From Candidatus Hodarchaeota archaeon (GTDB lineage: Archaea; Asgardarchaeota; Heimdallarchaeia; Hodarchaeales; Hodarchaeaceae), in the NCBI GenBank assembly GCA_016840285.1, contig JAEOSR010000004.1, positions 1-64,000 of the forward strand: 64,000 bases of DNA, read 5' to 3'. A program made the translations under genes and the position numbers. Of this stretch, positions 27,110 to 36,437 are shown in pieces. Each line of letters begins with the position of its first letter. Position 1 is the first letter of the stretch. The notes beneath the pieces are model-generated. The model was not told the origin of the DNA, did no database searches, and was given only the letters and a program-made list of their open reading frames with translations.

Positions 27110-28843
27110 CTATTTAGACGCTGATTCATCTCGCAGAGCTCTTTTGAGCACTTTACCAACAGTTGTGAGAGGTAATTCCTCTCGAAACTCCCATAATGTT
27201 GGTTTCTCATATTTAGATAAATTTTCTATGGCAAAAATCTTAATATCTTCTTTTACCTCGTAAGTTGGTTTAACTCCTTTTTTTAACATCACAAAAGCTT
27301 TGACAATCTGGCTTCCAGGACGGTTTGGATCATCTAAGCCAATAATTGTTGCTAATTCAATATCGGGATGCTTAGATAAAACGTCTCCTACATGAACACT
27401 AAACACTTTGTAGCCACTGATGATCAACATGTCCTTAATTCTATCAACAATCTGAATATACCCATCATCGTCCATAACGCCAACGTCTCCTGTATGGAAC
27501 CACCCATCTTCTATTGCTTTTTCTGTAGCTTTTTGATCATTAAAATAACCGCGAGTAATTGTTGGTCCTTTAATTAATATTTCCCCAGGTTCCCCCGTAT
27601 TTATTTCATCCCCAGATTCAATATCAATTATTTTGACTAATGTGTCAGAAAGAGGTAATCCTATTTTACCTATTTTTTTCTTTCCGTAAAAAGGATTAGA
27701 GATATTCGTCGTTGTTTCAGTTAATCCATAAAGTTCCATTACCTTATTTGTCGCTTTCATATGTTCTTCAAAGTCTCGGATCATTTCAGCAGGAAAAGGT
27801 GCGGCGGCAGAAATGTAAACAGTGACATTATCCAAAACATCCTTTGGAATGTCTTTGGATTTGGGGTTATTCATTACCATTCCGTAAAGAGTGGGGACAT
27901 TTCCCAATATTGTAGGTTTTCTTTCAATCATAGATTTGATAAAATGATCAACATCTCGCGGATTCGGAATCAGAATCTGACTACCTGCTACCCAGACCGC
28001 TTGGGTCGCAACAATTAATCCACCAATATGGAAGGCAGGAAAAGCTGATAGAGCTACTTCTTTATCGTCCTGAGAACACCAGTGTGTGAATTGAGTATGC
28101 ATGGCAATTATATTACTGTGGGTAAGCTCTGCTCCTTTTGGAGATCCTGTAGTGCCTCCTGTGTATTGTAATAAAGCCAAATCGTTTTCAACATCAATTT
28201 CAACTTCTTTTACATCAGTAGCTGTGTTTACCATAATATCTGAAAATTTAACGACTATTCTTCCAGGCCATTCATCCACTTTTCCTTTTGGAATTTTCCT
28301 GATTAGTTTTCCGAAAAAAACAGCCACTTTACTCAGACCCATGTATTCCGAGATATTTGTGGCAATAATAATCTCAAGGGTAGGAACAACATCCAACATT
28401 TTCTTCAATCGTTTATCATAAATTACATCCATAGTAACGATAGCTTTACTCCTGCTATTGTTTAGTTGAAAGGCACATTCGTTTTCACTTAAGAGAGGAT
28501 TCAAGCCTGAGGCTACAGCACCAACAAGAAGGGTACTGAAATGAGCAATAAGATACTGAGGACAATTAGGTAAACAAATTGTAACCACATCCCCTTTCTC
28601 CACTCCATTCTGCTGTAAAAATGAAGCAAACTTTTTTACTTGCTCTAAAAGTTCCCTATAAGTGATTTCTCTGTTTACCATCCAACATGCAGGTTTATCA
28701 GGGAATTTAGTCATAGCATTGGTATAAAGAATACCAAGACTCTTGGTTGGATATTCCAAGTTCTTCTTAACATGGGAATCCCACGATTTCATCCATAATT
28801 CTGGAGTGATATTAGGCAAATCTCTACACCTATCTTCATTCAC
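27110..28843 (-). CDS. long/medium-chain acyl-CoA ligase (AMP-binding)
   Basis: A 577-residue ANL-superfamily enzyme that activates a fatty acid to acyl-AMP and then acyl-CoA. P-loop YTGGTTGSPKG, adenine motif ELYGLTETTT, GWFHTGDVG, hinge RIKDMLIISGYK and the catalytic Lys in LPLTTVGKVLKR are all present. The length is normal. It precedes plsC on the same strand, so activated acyl chains could go to lipid acylation or to beta-oxidation; no beta-oxidation genes are in the window. Confidence 0.92.
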   Translation of the reverse strand: MNEDRCRDLPNITPELWMKSWDSHVKKNLEYPTKSLGILYTNAMTKFPDKPACWMVNREITYRELLEQVKKFASFLQQNGVEKGDVVTICLPNCPQYLIAHFSTLLVGAVASGLNPLLSENECAFQLNNSRSKAIVTMDVIYDKRLKKMLDVVPTLEIIIATNISEYMGLSKVAVFFGKLIRKIPKGKVDEWPGRIVVKFSDIMVNTATDVKEVEIDVENDLALLQYTGGTTGSPKGAELTHSNIIAMHTQFTHWCSQDDKEVALSAFPAFHIGGLIVATQAVWVAGSQILIPNPRDVDHFIKSMIERKPTILGNVPTLYGMVMNNPKSKDIPKDVLDNVTVYISAAAPFPAEMIRDFEEHMKATNKVMELYGLTETTTNISNPFYGKKKIGKIGLPLSDTLVKIIDIESGDEINTGEPGEILIKGPTITRGYFNDQKATEKAIEDGWFHTGDVGVMDDDGYIQIVDRIKDMLIISGYKVFSVHVGDVLSKHPDIELATIIGLDDPNRPGSQIVKAFVMLKKGVKPTYEVKEDIKIFAIENLSKYEKPTLWEFREELPLTTVGKVLKRALRDESASK

Positions 28844-30092
28844 TTAAAGCAGAAAACTGAGACTACCAAGATGATTTGAAAAGGTCGAATTTGAATATTT
28901 CGTAATAAAACATCAATCATTTATGATCAAGCTTCTTCCTGACAAAAATAGATCATGGGATGTCACTTATCAAGAGTTAAAAATATCTCATGAGAAGACT
29001 CTTTTTATTCACATCAGGCCGATGTTCATAATCTAAGAGGAGACAAAACTATAGAAGAAACAATTCATTCAATAAACAAAGAAGAGATCCCTGAAACCAT
29101 CAAAGATACAACAGTTGGGAGATATACACTATTAGAAAGATTCTATCACTGTAATCATGTTCTTATTATGCTGCTATTCTTTTTTACTGGCTTTGAGCTC
29201 TATAGTAAGACATATGTTGTTGGAACTGAGTATTTTACCCAGATTTTCCATTTCGCTCTTGGTGGGATCATTGCTTGTTAGTTTTTGTTCTTCTATCTAT
29301 ATTTCATAATTAAATATAAAAAATCCAAAGAAATCTTTCCAGGTGTCAGAGATTTTTAGGATCTTGTCATAATTTTCCTCTGTGCAGTAAACATTCTTCC
29401 TGACTCGCGATATCCACAGTATGATTATTATATAGTAGAGGAGAAAAGATATGGGGTGAAATTTCATTCTGTACAGAAATTGCTCACCTTGACGAATCTA
29501 ATAGCAATCTTTGTCATAGGTTCAACAGGAATAGTCATGTCAGAAATATTATTTCCAGATTATCTTCCTGCTTTTTTCACTGCATTTTTTATGCTTATTG
29601 TATCTCCTTTAGAGGTGTTGAGAATTGATTTACGATTTATTCACCAGTCAGTGTATTTCTATTTTATACTGACGACTGTAATACACTTTCTTTTAGCTAT
29701 TATACCACGAAACCGTAATCGTTTGATAAGAATGATAACAGGAAGCGAAAAGATACCAATTAGATCAAATAATATGATAAAAACATAGAAGGATATTAAC
29801 AATGGTTCATTGGCGTGAAAAGAAAAGGATTTAATCCTCAAATCTAGAGTAATCTTCGACATATTTCTCACATCAATCGAATTCGATGAACTCACAAAAT
29901 TATGATTGCCAATATCTGAAACAGATCATTAAGACTATTTCGATTATCGATTAGTTATTGAAACAACATGTTCTCATAACTGATATCCTTATTCTATGAA
30001 ACGGAGAGGTTTCTATTTCCATAAAGAATGGGAAAATGTCTATCTCCCCTCAGCTATGATCTTTTTTGAGCCATACTAGCTTTAAGTCTTTA
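28844..30092. other. spacer holding only the cytochrome b pseudogene
   Basis: The 1.25-kb gap between the acyl-CoA ligase start and the LLM gene holds the decayed cytochrome gene and AT-rich flanks. The 300 bases after the pseudogene (29789-30092) show no usable ORF. Confidence 0.5.
28994..29788 (+). pseudogene. decayed cytochrome b (FdnI/HyaC-like) gene with two in-frame TAGs
   Basis: The frame from 28994 to 29788 reads like a four-helix diheme cytochrome b: RYTLLERFYHCNHVLIMLL, FELYSKTYVV, TQIFHFALGGIIAC, then TAG (29279-29281), FLFFYLYFIIKYKK, EIFPGVRDF, TAG (29357-29359), DLVIIFLCAVNIL, and a continuous C-terminal half with IHQSVYFYFILTTVIHFLL. Both stops interrupt otherwise conserved segments. 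There is no in-frame start after the upstream TGA; an N-terminal piece in another frame (from ATG 28923) suggests a frameshift as well. It would have been the membrane subunit of a formate dehydrogenase or hydrogenase. No such catalytic gene is adjacent. Confidence 0.75.
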
Positions 30093-31028
30093 TTAAATAT
30101 GCTTTACTAAAGGGATTATTTCCTTTCCAATAATTTCAATTGAATCTATATCATGAGAGTTGGGCATATTAAAGATGACATGGCTAAATCCCATGTTTGC
30201 TAATTCCTGACATAAATCCACAACTTCATTAATAGTCATGGCATCTGATGCAACACGAATGGTACCAAGCACCGTTAATTCAATGTCATCATAAGAACGC
30301 CCAATTTCTTTACAGTAAATTTTTAATTTGCTAAGTTTATCATTTAAAAATTCTTGACGGTTTTCATATCGTTCTCTCATCCATATCGGGAATTCTTTCA
30401 AGGGACTCCCAAATTGAAGGTTACAAGCGTCCGCATATTTTGCAACCAATCGTAGCATATTGTCTCCACCTCTCCACAGTCCAATTAATATAGGTGGGTA
30501 AGGATGAGATAGTGGTGGAGGATTATTCCAAGGTTTTTCAAGTTGGTAATGTTTTCCTTTGTATGGTGACGTATCTCCACACCATATTTGTTTCGCAATC
30601 TGTAGTGTTTCCTCCAAACGTTCAATGATCTCTTTATTTGAAAAAGCTGGGATTCCCATACCTCTTATCTCGTCTTTTACTTGCCCTCCAGCACCAATTC
30701 CCAGATATGCCCGTCCACCTGAAAGAAGATCAAGAGTCGAAACTGCTTTCACAAGCATCCCTGGGTACCGACAGACATTGTTTGTAACCATAATTCCAAT
30801 CTTTATTTGTGTCGTAACTGCTGCGAGATATGATATCGTACAATAAGCCTCTAAAACTGGTGCATCCCTAGGACCAAATGCACCCCCTAATTGAAATAGA
30901 TGATCCATGACCCAAAGACTCGAAAAACCATTTTGTTCTGCAGTTTTTGCCATTTCTACTAATTTCGATCCTACATTTTGTGGACTCCCAGGCCAATCAA
31001 AGTGATAGATTTGTAATCCAATTTTCAT
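30093..31028 (-). CDS. LLM-class F420-dependent oxidoreductase (copy 2)
   Basis: A 311-residue luciferase-like monooxygenase-fold enzyme. GLQIYHFDWPGSP starts the barrel; SLWVMDHLFQLG and YLGIGAGG follow the F420-dependent reductase pattern (F420-type N5,N10-methylene-H4MPT reductase relatives). It likely reduces an unknown substrate with F420H2. It is a clear paralogue of the protein at 35401-36399 (shared GLxI..FDWPGSP..G, LWVMDHLFQLG, FQHVIFN-like C-terminus). It is last in the minus-strand cluster that begins at 37.4 kb. Confidence 0.88.
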   Translation of the reverse strand: MKIGLQIYHFDWPGSPQNVGSKLVEMAKTAEQNGFSSLWVMDHLFQLGGAFGPRDAPVLEAYCTISYLAAVTTQIKIGIMVTNNVCRYPGMLVKAVSTLDLLSGGRAYLGIGAGGQVKDEIRGMGIPAFSNKEIIERLEETLQIAKQIWCGDTSPYKGKHYQLEKPWNNPPPLSHPYPPILIGLWRGGDNMLRLVAKYADACNLQFGSPLKEFPIWMRERYENRQEFLNDKLSKLKIYCKEIGRSYDDIELTVLGTIRVASDAMTINEVVDLCQELANMGFSHVIFNMPNSHDIDSIEIIGKEIIPLVKHI

Positions 31029-31052
31029 GAGAATTCCTCATCTTTTAACAGC

Positions 31053-32096
31053 CTAAATTAATCCTTTCGCTACTTTATTATAAAATTCTATATTTTCAGA
31101 GATGATGTGCCTTATTGGTAAGTGATAAGGACATTTTTCCTCACATTCCTCACATTGGTTGCACTTACTCCAACTTTCTACCGAAGGTGGCATCCACCGA
31201 TTAAGGAATTCCTCACGGGGCCATAAACGCCACATACCTTCAGTAATCATTAACATTTGAATATGAACCCCTTGTGGGCAAGGCTGACACTCCCCACATT
31301 GTCTACAAAGTGTCTTTTCTAATTGCATATGGATGGTTTTCATCATTTGCTGATCCTGTGGTGTAAGAGTCCATGAACCCTTAACGATTTCAACAATTTC
31401 TTCGATTTCTGAGATTTTTTCGATTCCTGGTACCGGTAAAACGGTATCATATTGTAATAAGTACTTAATTGCTATATTAGCATCTTTGATACTACCACCT
31501 GCAAAAGGCTTCATCGCTACGAAACCCACATCATGTTTTTGGGCCAATGAAACCAATTCTTCAGTAGCTTCATTCCTGACAAAATTGAAAGGGAATAGAA
31601 CTGTTGAAAAAACTCCAGAAGTGATGGCTCTTCGGGCAATTTCTAGTGAATGACTACTAATGCCGATATGATTTATTTTTCCATCTTCTAAGGCTTGTTG
31701 TGCGGCTTCCATTGCTCCTTCAGGTTTGAACACGTGTTCATATGCACTAGGAGTACTCACATTATGGAACTGCCAGATATCTATATAATCAGTCTGAAGA
31801 TTAATCAAGCTCTTTTCTAAGCATTCATTGGCCATTTCTTTATTTCGCCATCCAGTTTTTGTAGCAATGATTACATGATCACGATAATCGATGATTGCTT
31901 TTCCTATACGTTTTTCACTAGTTCCATAGGCAATAGAAGTATCAATATAATTAATTCCCAAATCAAAACACCGTCGAAGTACTTTTATCGCTGTTTCTTC
32001 AGATGGTCGTTGAATGGGAATACCTCCAATGCCAATTCTTGAAACACTAAGGTTAGTTTTTCCTAGTCTCATAGTCTTCATTCTATTATGCTCCAT
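31053..32096 (-). CDS. aldo/keto reductase with C-terminal ferredoxin domain
   Basis: A 347-residue oxidoreductase. The TIM barrel (1-270) keeps the AKR tetrad region: IDTSIAYG (Asp, Tyr), ATKTGW (Lys), QFHNV (His). The C-terminus has two Cys clusters, CRQCGECQPCP and CNQCEECEEKCP, as in the iron-sulfur AKR subgroup. It reduces carbonyls using a nicotinamide cofactor or possibly ferredoxin. It lies 25 bp upstream of the LLM gene on the same strand. Confidence 0.9.
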   Translation of the reverse strand: MEHNRMKTMRLGKTNLSVSRIGIGGIPIQRPSEETAIKVLRRCFDLGINYIDTSIAYGTSEKRIGKAIIDYRDHVIIATKTGWRNKEMANECLEKSLINLQTDYIDIWQFHNVSTPSAYEHVFKPEGAMEAAQQALEDGKINHIGISSHSLEIARRAITSGVFSTVLFPFNFVRNEATEELVSLAQKHDVGFVAMKPFAGGSIKDANIAIKYLLQYDTVLPVPGIEKISEIEEIVEIVKGSWTLTPQDQQMMKTIHMQLEKTLCRQCGECQPCPQGVHIQMLMITEGMWRLWPREEFLNRWMPPSVESWSKCNQCEECEEKCPYHLPIRHIISENIEFYNKVAKGLI

Positions 32097-32181
32097 TCAT
32101 CAGGAAATACTAATTTTTTAGCAGGATATTTTCTTTCGTGAATTATTCTAGGGATAGTGCACATCTAATCTAATAGTTCCA

Positions 32182-33120
32182 TCATTTGTTTTTATAAGCA
32201 AGAAGAACCTCAAAATCATTGAATTCTGATAGTAATTTTGCTAAATTAATCGCATTTGTAGAACTAGCATAGAAACGGAAATTGACCCTTAGCGGAATAT
32301 CAGTCCAACCTGAATTCACACATTCTTTAGCCAACCCAATAAGCATTCGCTTCCATGCGTTGTGAAATCCAGGTCGCACGGCTGAAAATCTCAATAAGAT
32401 TCGTTCTTCTTTGCCAATAAGAACAGTTGTTCCTGGTTGAGCTCTCAAAATGGCTCCTGTGGCCACGATTTGATTATGATGAAAAATTAATACCGCTTTC
32501 CCATCTTTGAGCACCTTATTTTGGAAATAATTTGTAGCAACTTCTTGGGTTAAAAACTGCCAATTTGGGTCTACTCTGCATAATTCAATCAATTCTTCGA
32601 GATCTTCTTGAGTAGCCGCTCGACAGGAGAAAGAATGTATTTCTTTTGTTATTTCCCACCTAGAAACTTCATTAATATCAAAATCATAAGAATAGTAATA
32701 CATTCTTTCTTTTTCAGAGAAACCTTTGTTTGTAAAAAATTGTATTCTTTCTTCAATACCTTCGACATCAAGCACTAAAGGAGCAGTGATTTCTAAGGTT
32801 TTTTCCCGCTGTAGTAGATATGCTAGGACTTTATCAAAGATTTTCTCTTGTACTTCGACTGAACATGCTGGTAGAGCCCAAGGATAGCTTATATGTGTTC
32901 GCCCTATATGTGAAGTTGAGTCTGTTGCTTGTACATATGCTAATGGGGCACCTTCTTCTGTTAGTGCATATAGGGTTGTTTTTGGATCTTTTTTCTGATC
33001 CTTATATCGGGCTCTGATTTCTTCACCTGAAGCAGGGCGACCTGTTACTTCGGAATAAATTTTTGCTTGGAGGTCTTCTAAACCTTGATCTGGTTTATAA
33101 TATTGATAAACGACTTGCAT
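32182..33120 (-). CDS. tandem GNAT acetyltransferase (copy 2)
   Basis: A 312-residue protein with two GNAT-like domains (about 1-150 and 160-312). The first opens MQVVYQYYKPDQGLEDLQAK and holds ATDSTSH-type beta strands; the second has ATQEDLEELIELCRVDPNW. It is clearly paralogous to the protein at 36438-37379, starting at the same residue. The acetyl-CoA donor is assumed; the substrate is unknown. Confidence 0.75.
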   Translation of the reverse strand: MQVVYQYYKPDQGLEDLQAKIYSEVTGRPASGEEIRARYKDQKKDPKTTLYALTEEGAPLAYVQATDSTSHIGRTHISYPWALPACSVEVQEKIFDKVLAYLLQREKTLEITAPLVLDVEGIEERIQFFTNKGFSEKERMYYYSYDFDINEVSRWEITKEIHSFSCRAATQEDLEELIELCRVDPNWQFLTQEVATNYFQNKVLKDGKAVLIFHHNQIVATGAILRAQPGTTVLIGKEERILLRFSAVRPGFHNAWKRMLIGLAKECVNSGWTDIPLRVNFRFYASSTNAINLAKLLSEFNDFEVLLAYKNK

Positions 33121-33301
33121 GGTTTTCTTTCATCCTTAAATTGTGGTACTTTTGATTGATTTTCGAGTTGTTTGATTACATAAGCATTTCAATTGTTCTT
33201 TCTACATCTCTATGCCCATTTTAGGTTGATCAATTTAATTACTCTTGATAAAATCGGTGCAAGTGAATATTCAATGTCTTTACCTTCAAGTGTATGTAGC
33301 G

Positions 33302-34312
33302 TCAAATAAGGCTCTTTCCTGGTTCGACCAGGGCGTCAATTCGTTGAAAATCTGTTTTTGTTAGCTTCACATGCAATGCACCTAAGTTCTCCTTCAGTTG
33401 TTGCATAGTGCGTGGACCTATGATAACACTGGTAATCCCAGGTTGTGCCATTACCCATGCAAGGGCGAATTGGCTCATTGTGCACCCTTTTTCCTCAATA
33501 ATTTCTGTTAATACATCTAGCAGGTCATAAACTGCCTCATTCAGATCACTGTCCCATACACCTTTCCAAGGTTCAAAAGTAAATCGTGTATCGTCAGGAA
33601 AGGGAATATTACGGTGGTATTTACCTGTTAGAATACCTCCATCTAGAGGAGAGTATGGCAAAATACCAATATTATATTTTTGAGCCACTGGGATGACGTC
33701 TTTTTCAATGGAACGGTCTATCATGTTGTAGAATGGTTGTTCCGTTACAAAACGATTCAATAATACTTTATTTGATACCCAGAGTCCTTCGATAATTCGC
33801 CAGGCTGGAAATCCACTAGTACCGATATACCGTATTTTCCCGCTATGAACAAGATCATCTAGTCCACGAAGAGTTTCATCAATTGGAATATAATCTGATG
33901 GACGATGCAGTTGATATAGGTCAATATAATCTATCCCTAACCGTTTTAAAGAAGCTTCACACTCACTGATGATGTGTCTACGGCTTAATCCGCTACTATT
34001 GGGATCGTCAGGATCCATTGGAAAGTATACTTTTGTAGCGAGTACAATCTGCTTCCGCTTACCGTTTTGCCTCAAAGCCTCCCCAATAATTTCTTCACTG
34101 CGACCCACCCCCTCGTTTGCATCACCATAAAGATTCGCTGTATCAATGAAATTCAAGTCAGCATCGATTGCCTGATTGATTATCTCAATAGCTTCACTCT
34201 CTGGTGTCCGAGACCCAAAGTTCATAGTACCTAAACATAATGGGCTAACTTTAACCCCAGTTCGACCTAAGTTCCGATATTCCACTTTTCTCACCTTCTC
34301 ATGATTTTCCAT
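33302..34312 (-). CDS. aldo/keto reductase (voltage-channel beta/Tas-like subgroup)
   Basis: A 336-residue NAD(P)H aldo/keto reductase. IDTANLYGDANEGVGRSEE carries Asp/Tyr, LATKVYF the Lys and YQLHRP the His of the catalytic tetrad; ITSVIIGPR and the C-terminal GKSLI complete the fold. It differs from the ferredoxin-type AKR next to it: no Cys clusters and only moderate barrel similarity. It is part of the LLM/GNAT cluster. Confidence 0.88.
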   Translation of the reverse strand: MENHEKVRKVEYRNLGRTGVKVSPLCLGTMNFGSRTPESEAIEIINQAIDADLNFIDTANLYGDANEGVGRSEEIIGEALRQNGKRKQIVLATKVYFPMDPDDPNSSGLSRRHIISECEASLKRLGIDYIDLYQLHRPSDYIPIDETLRGLDDLVHSGKIRYIGTSGFPAWRIIEGLWVSNKVLLNRFVTEQPFYNMIDRSIEKDVIPVAQKYNIGILPYSPLDGGILTGKYHRNIPFPDDTRFTFEPWKGVWDSDLNEAVYDLLDVLTEIIEEKGCTMSQFALAWVMAQPGITSVIIGPRTMQQLKENLGALHVKLTKTDFQRIDALVEPGKSLI

Positions 34313-34363
34313 TACAGCTTTCCATTTATAATATTAGGATCATTTTTGAAATAGAACATTGTC

Positions 34364-35293
34364 TTATCTAATTGGATAGTAGATGGTCTTTTGATAGCAT
34401 AAGCATGGTAATTGTTCTTCCTTTCTCCCTATGTCCGATTTAAGTTGATCGATATAACTACTCTTGAAGAAATCGTTATAAGTATAAATTGGGAAGTTTA
34501 ATTGATGATCCATTATTTCAGTAAGCATCTCAATTGCTTGTGTGTAATCTTGTTGAACAATCTGCTTCAATGTAGGGGAAAAGATAATAGACTCAAGAAC
34601 CCTGAAATATTCCTTTACACGATGGCTCCATTCACCACGACTTCGACGATCTAACCGATATATTATTGATGTTTCTATCTCCTTAAGTTTAAGACCTGTT
34701 TGTGAAACAAATTGCCAGAAAACCAAAGGAAACGCATATCCAGCATGATCAAGAGTATTTGGAAGGGAGTACACCCTATAACCTTTTAACCCACAGAAAG
34801 CATCTGTTATTTCTAGATTAAAGCATTTGTTGATAGTTCTTGTCATCAACATGTTTAGAACATACCGATCCACTGGGACTTTTGTATTCTGATGCCAAAA
34901 GCGATAGGAGAGATAGCGACTCGTGGAAACTAGATCGATATCGGAATTAGAATCAAGAAGATCTAAAATCTCTTTGATACTAATAGGAGCGTGTTGACAA
35001 TCAGCATCAAATGTAATTAGGACATCATAATTTGATTTTGCCTGCTGAAATAATGTTAGAATCGTATTTCCATACCCAAGAGGCCCATCCCTATGTCTGA
35101 TATATTTGAAGGGATATTGTGTTGATAACTCTTGATAAATGTCTCGGGATTTATCCGTGCTCCCATCATCTAATAATAACACAGTTATTTCATATTCTGA
35201 ACATTCTGCGGTTAGAAATTCATAAAGGGTTTGAATACACTCAGAAATATATGCTTGTTCGTTATAGAGAGGGATTCCTATCAGTATTTTCAT
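34364..35293 (-). CDS. family 2 glycosyltransferase (DPM1-like)
   Basis: A 309-residue cytosolic-face GT-A enzyme. LIGIPLYNEQAYI begins the fold, LLDDGSTDKS binds the nucleotide, and TFDADCQH carries the DxD-type metal motif. YRLDRRSRGEWSHR is a dolichol-phosphate-mannose-synthase-type acceptor region. There are no clear transmembrane helices. It may act in cell-envelope glycan or lipid glycosylation. It is in the minus-strand cluster, 52 bp upstream of the AKR. Confidence 0.87.
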   Translation of the reverse strand: MKILIGIPLYNEQAYISECIQTLYEFLTAECSEYEITVLLLDDGSTDKSRDIYQELSTQYPFKYIRHRDGPLGYGNTILTLFQQAKSNYDVLITFDADCQHAPISIKEILDLLDSNSDIDLVSTSRYLSYRFWHQNTKVPVDRYVLNMLMTRTINKCFNLEITDAFCGLKGYRVYSLPNTLDHAGYAFPLVFWQFVSQTGLKLKEIETSIIYRLDRRSRGEWSHRVKEYFRVLESIIFSPTLKQIVQQDYTQAIEMLTEIMDHQLNFPIYTYNDFFKSSYIDQLKSDIGRKEEQLPCLCYQKTIYYPIR

Positions 35294-35400
35294 TATTCAT
35301 ATTCTCCGTCTCAGCTCAATTCATTGTCTCCTAGTCTTGAGAATTTTAGATATATTTATGGAAAACGAAGAGAAACGCCTTCTCTGCCATCCTTTTCTCT

Positions 35401-36399
35401 TTAATTAAGTATGTCATCGTTTTTAATGCGATAAATCTCTTTATTTGGTTTTTCTAATGTTGGGATGACCTCTTTTCCTAGTATGTTGAGGGGGGTAATC
35501 TCATGGACATTTAGGATATTAAAAATGACATGTTGAAAGCCCAATTCTGCTAATTTGCCACAAAAAGTAATAATTTCATCAGTACTCATAGAACCAGAGG
35601 TCAATTTAATATAAGTTACTACTGTTTTTTCAATTTCGTCGTAAGGACGTCCAATGTCCTTACAATGCTTTTTTAAAACATTAATTTTTCTTTGAAGGTA
35701 ATAAATTGCTGCATCGTGGCTCAAGTACATGTTTCCAAACTCTTCAACAGGTGATCCAACGACTATATTGCAGGCATCTGCATACTTAGCTACAAGCCTT
35801 AATGTCTTTTTCTCTCCACCTCTACCAATCATAATAGGGGGATGAGGAGCACTCAATGGCTGGGGGTTATTAATTGGTTTTGAGAGTCTGTAATAATTCC
35901 CCTCATATGGATCAGGGTTCCCGTTCCACATCTGTTTAATAATTTGTAGAGTTTCTTCAAGGCGATTAAACCGTTCAGCTAAGGAGGGAAAAGGGATACC
36001 TAGTCCTTTGGCTTCATGTTCAAACCAACCAGCACCAATACCGAGATAAGTTCGGCCTTTTGATAGAACATCAATGGTTGAAACTATTTTAACTAGTAAC
36101 CCTGGATGGCGGAAGAAATTACAAGTCATTGCAAGACTAATTTTTATTTTCTGAGTTAAAGCGGCTAAATAGGTGATTGTACTGTATCCATCCAACATTG
36201 GAGCTTCAACTGGACCGTGAATAGTACCATACTGGGTTCCTAGCTGGAAAAGATGATCCATAACCCATAAGCTGTAAAATCTATTATCCTCAGCAATTTT
36301 TGCGATTGTTCCTAGTCTTTCACCTATGTTAGTTGGACTTCCAGGCCAATCAAATTTTCCTATATGCAATCCAACTTTCAACTTTCTTTTTCTCTCCAT
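35401..36399 (-). CDS. LLM-class F420-dependent oxidoreductase (copy 1)
   Basis: A 332-residue luciferase-like enzyme, paralogue of the protein at 30093-31028: GLHIGKFDWPGSPTNIGER, SLWVMDHLFQLGTQ, TYLGIGAGWFEHEAKGLG. The same barrel with the F420-type GIGAGW motif is kept. The extra 20 residues are mainly C-terminal. Its reaction is unknown. It is downstream of the copy-1 GNAT gene. Confidence 0.88.
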   Translation of the reverse strand: MERKRKLKVGLHIGKFDWPGSPTNIGERLGTIAKIAEDNRFYSLWVMDHLFQLGTQYGTIHGPVEAPMLDGYSTITYLAALTQKIKISLAMTCNFFRHPGLLVKIVSTIDVLSKGRTYLGIGAGWFEHEAKGLGIPFPSLAERFNRLEETLQIIKQMWNGNPDPYEGNYYRLSKPINNPQPLSAPHPPIMIGRGGEKKTLRLVAKYADACNIVVGSPVEEFGNMYLSHDAAIYYLQRKINVLKKHCKDIGRPYDEIEKTVVTYIKLTSGSMSTDEIITFCGKLAELGFQHVIFNILNVHEITPLNILGKEVIPTLEKPNKEIYRIKNDDILN

Positions 36400-36437
36400 T
36401 AATCATTTTTGTAAGGTATCCTAAGGATGAATATAGT

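Noticed and set aside
29279..29359. Two in-frame TAG codons as pyrrolysine
   Set aside because: Neighbouring genes (such as those ending at 1433, 21040 and 22338) end on TAG, and the protein is not a methylamine methyltransferase. There is also no clear start, so a pseudogene is simpler.
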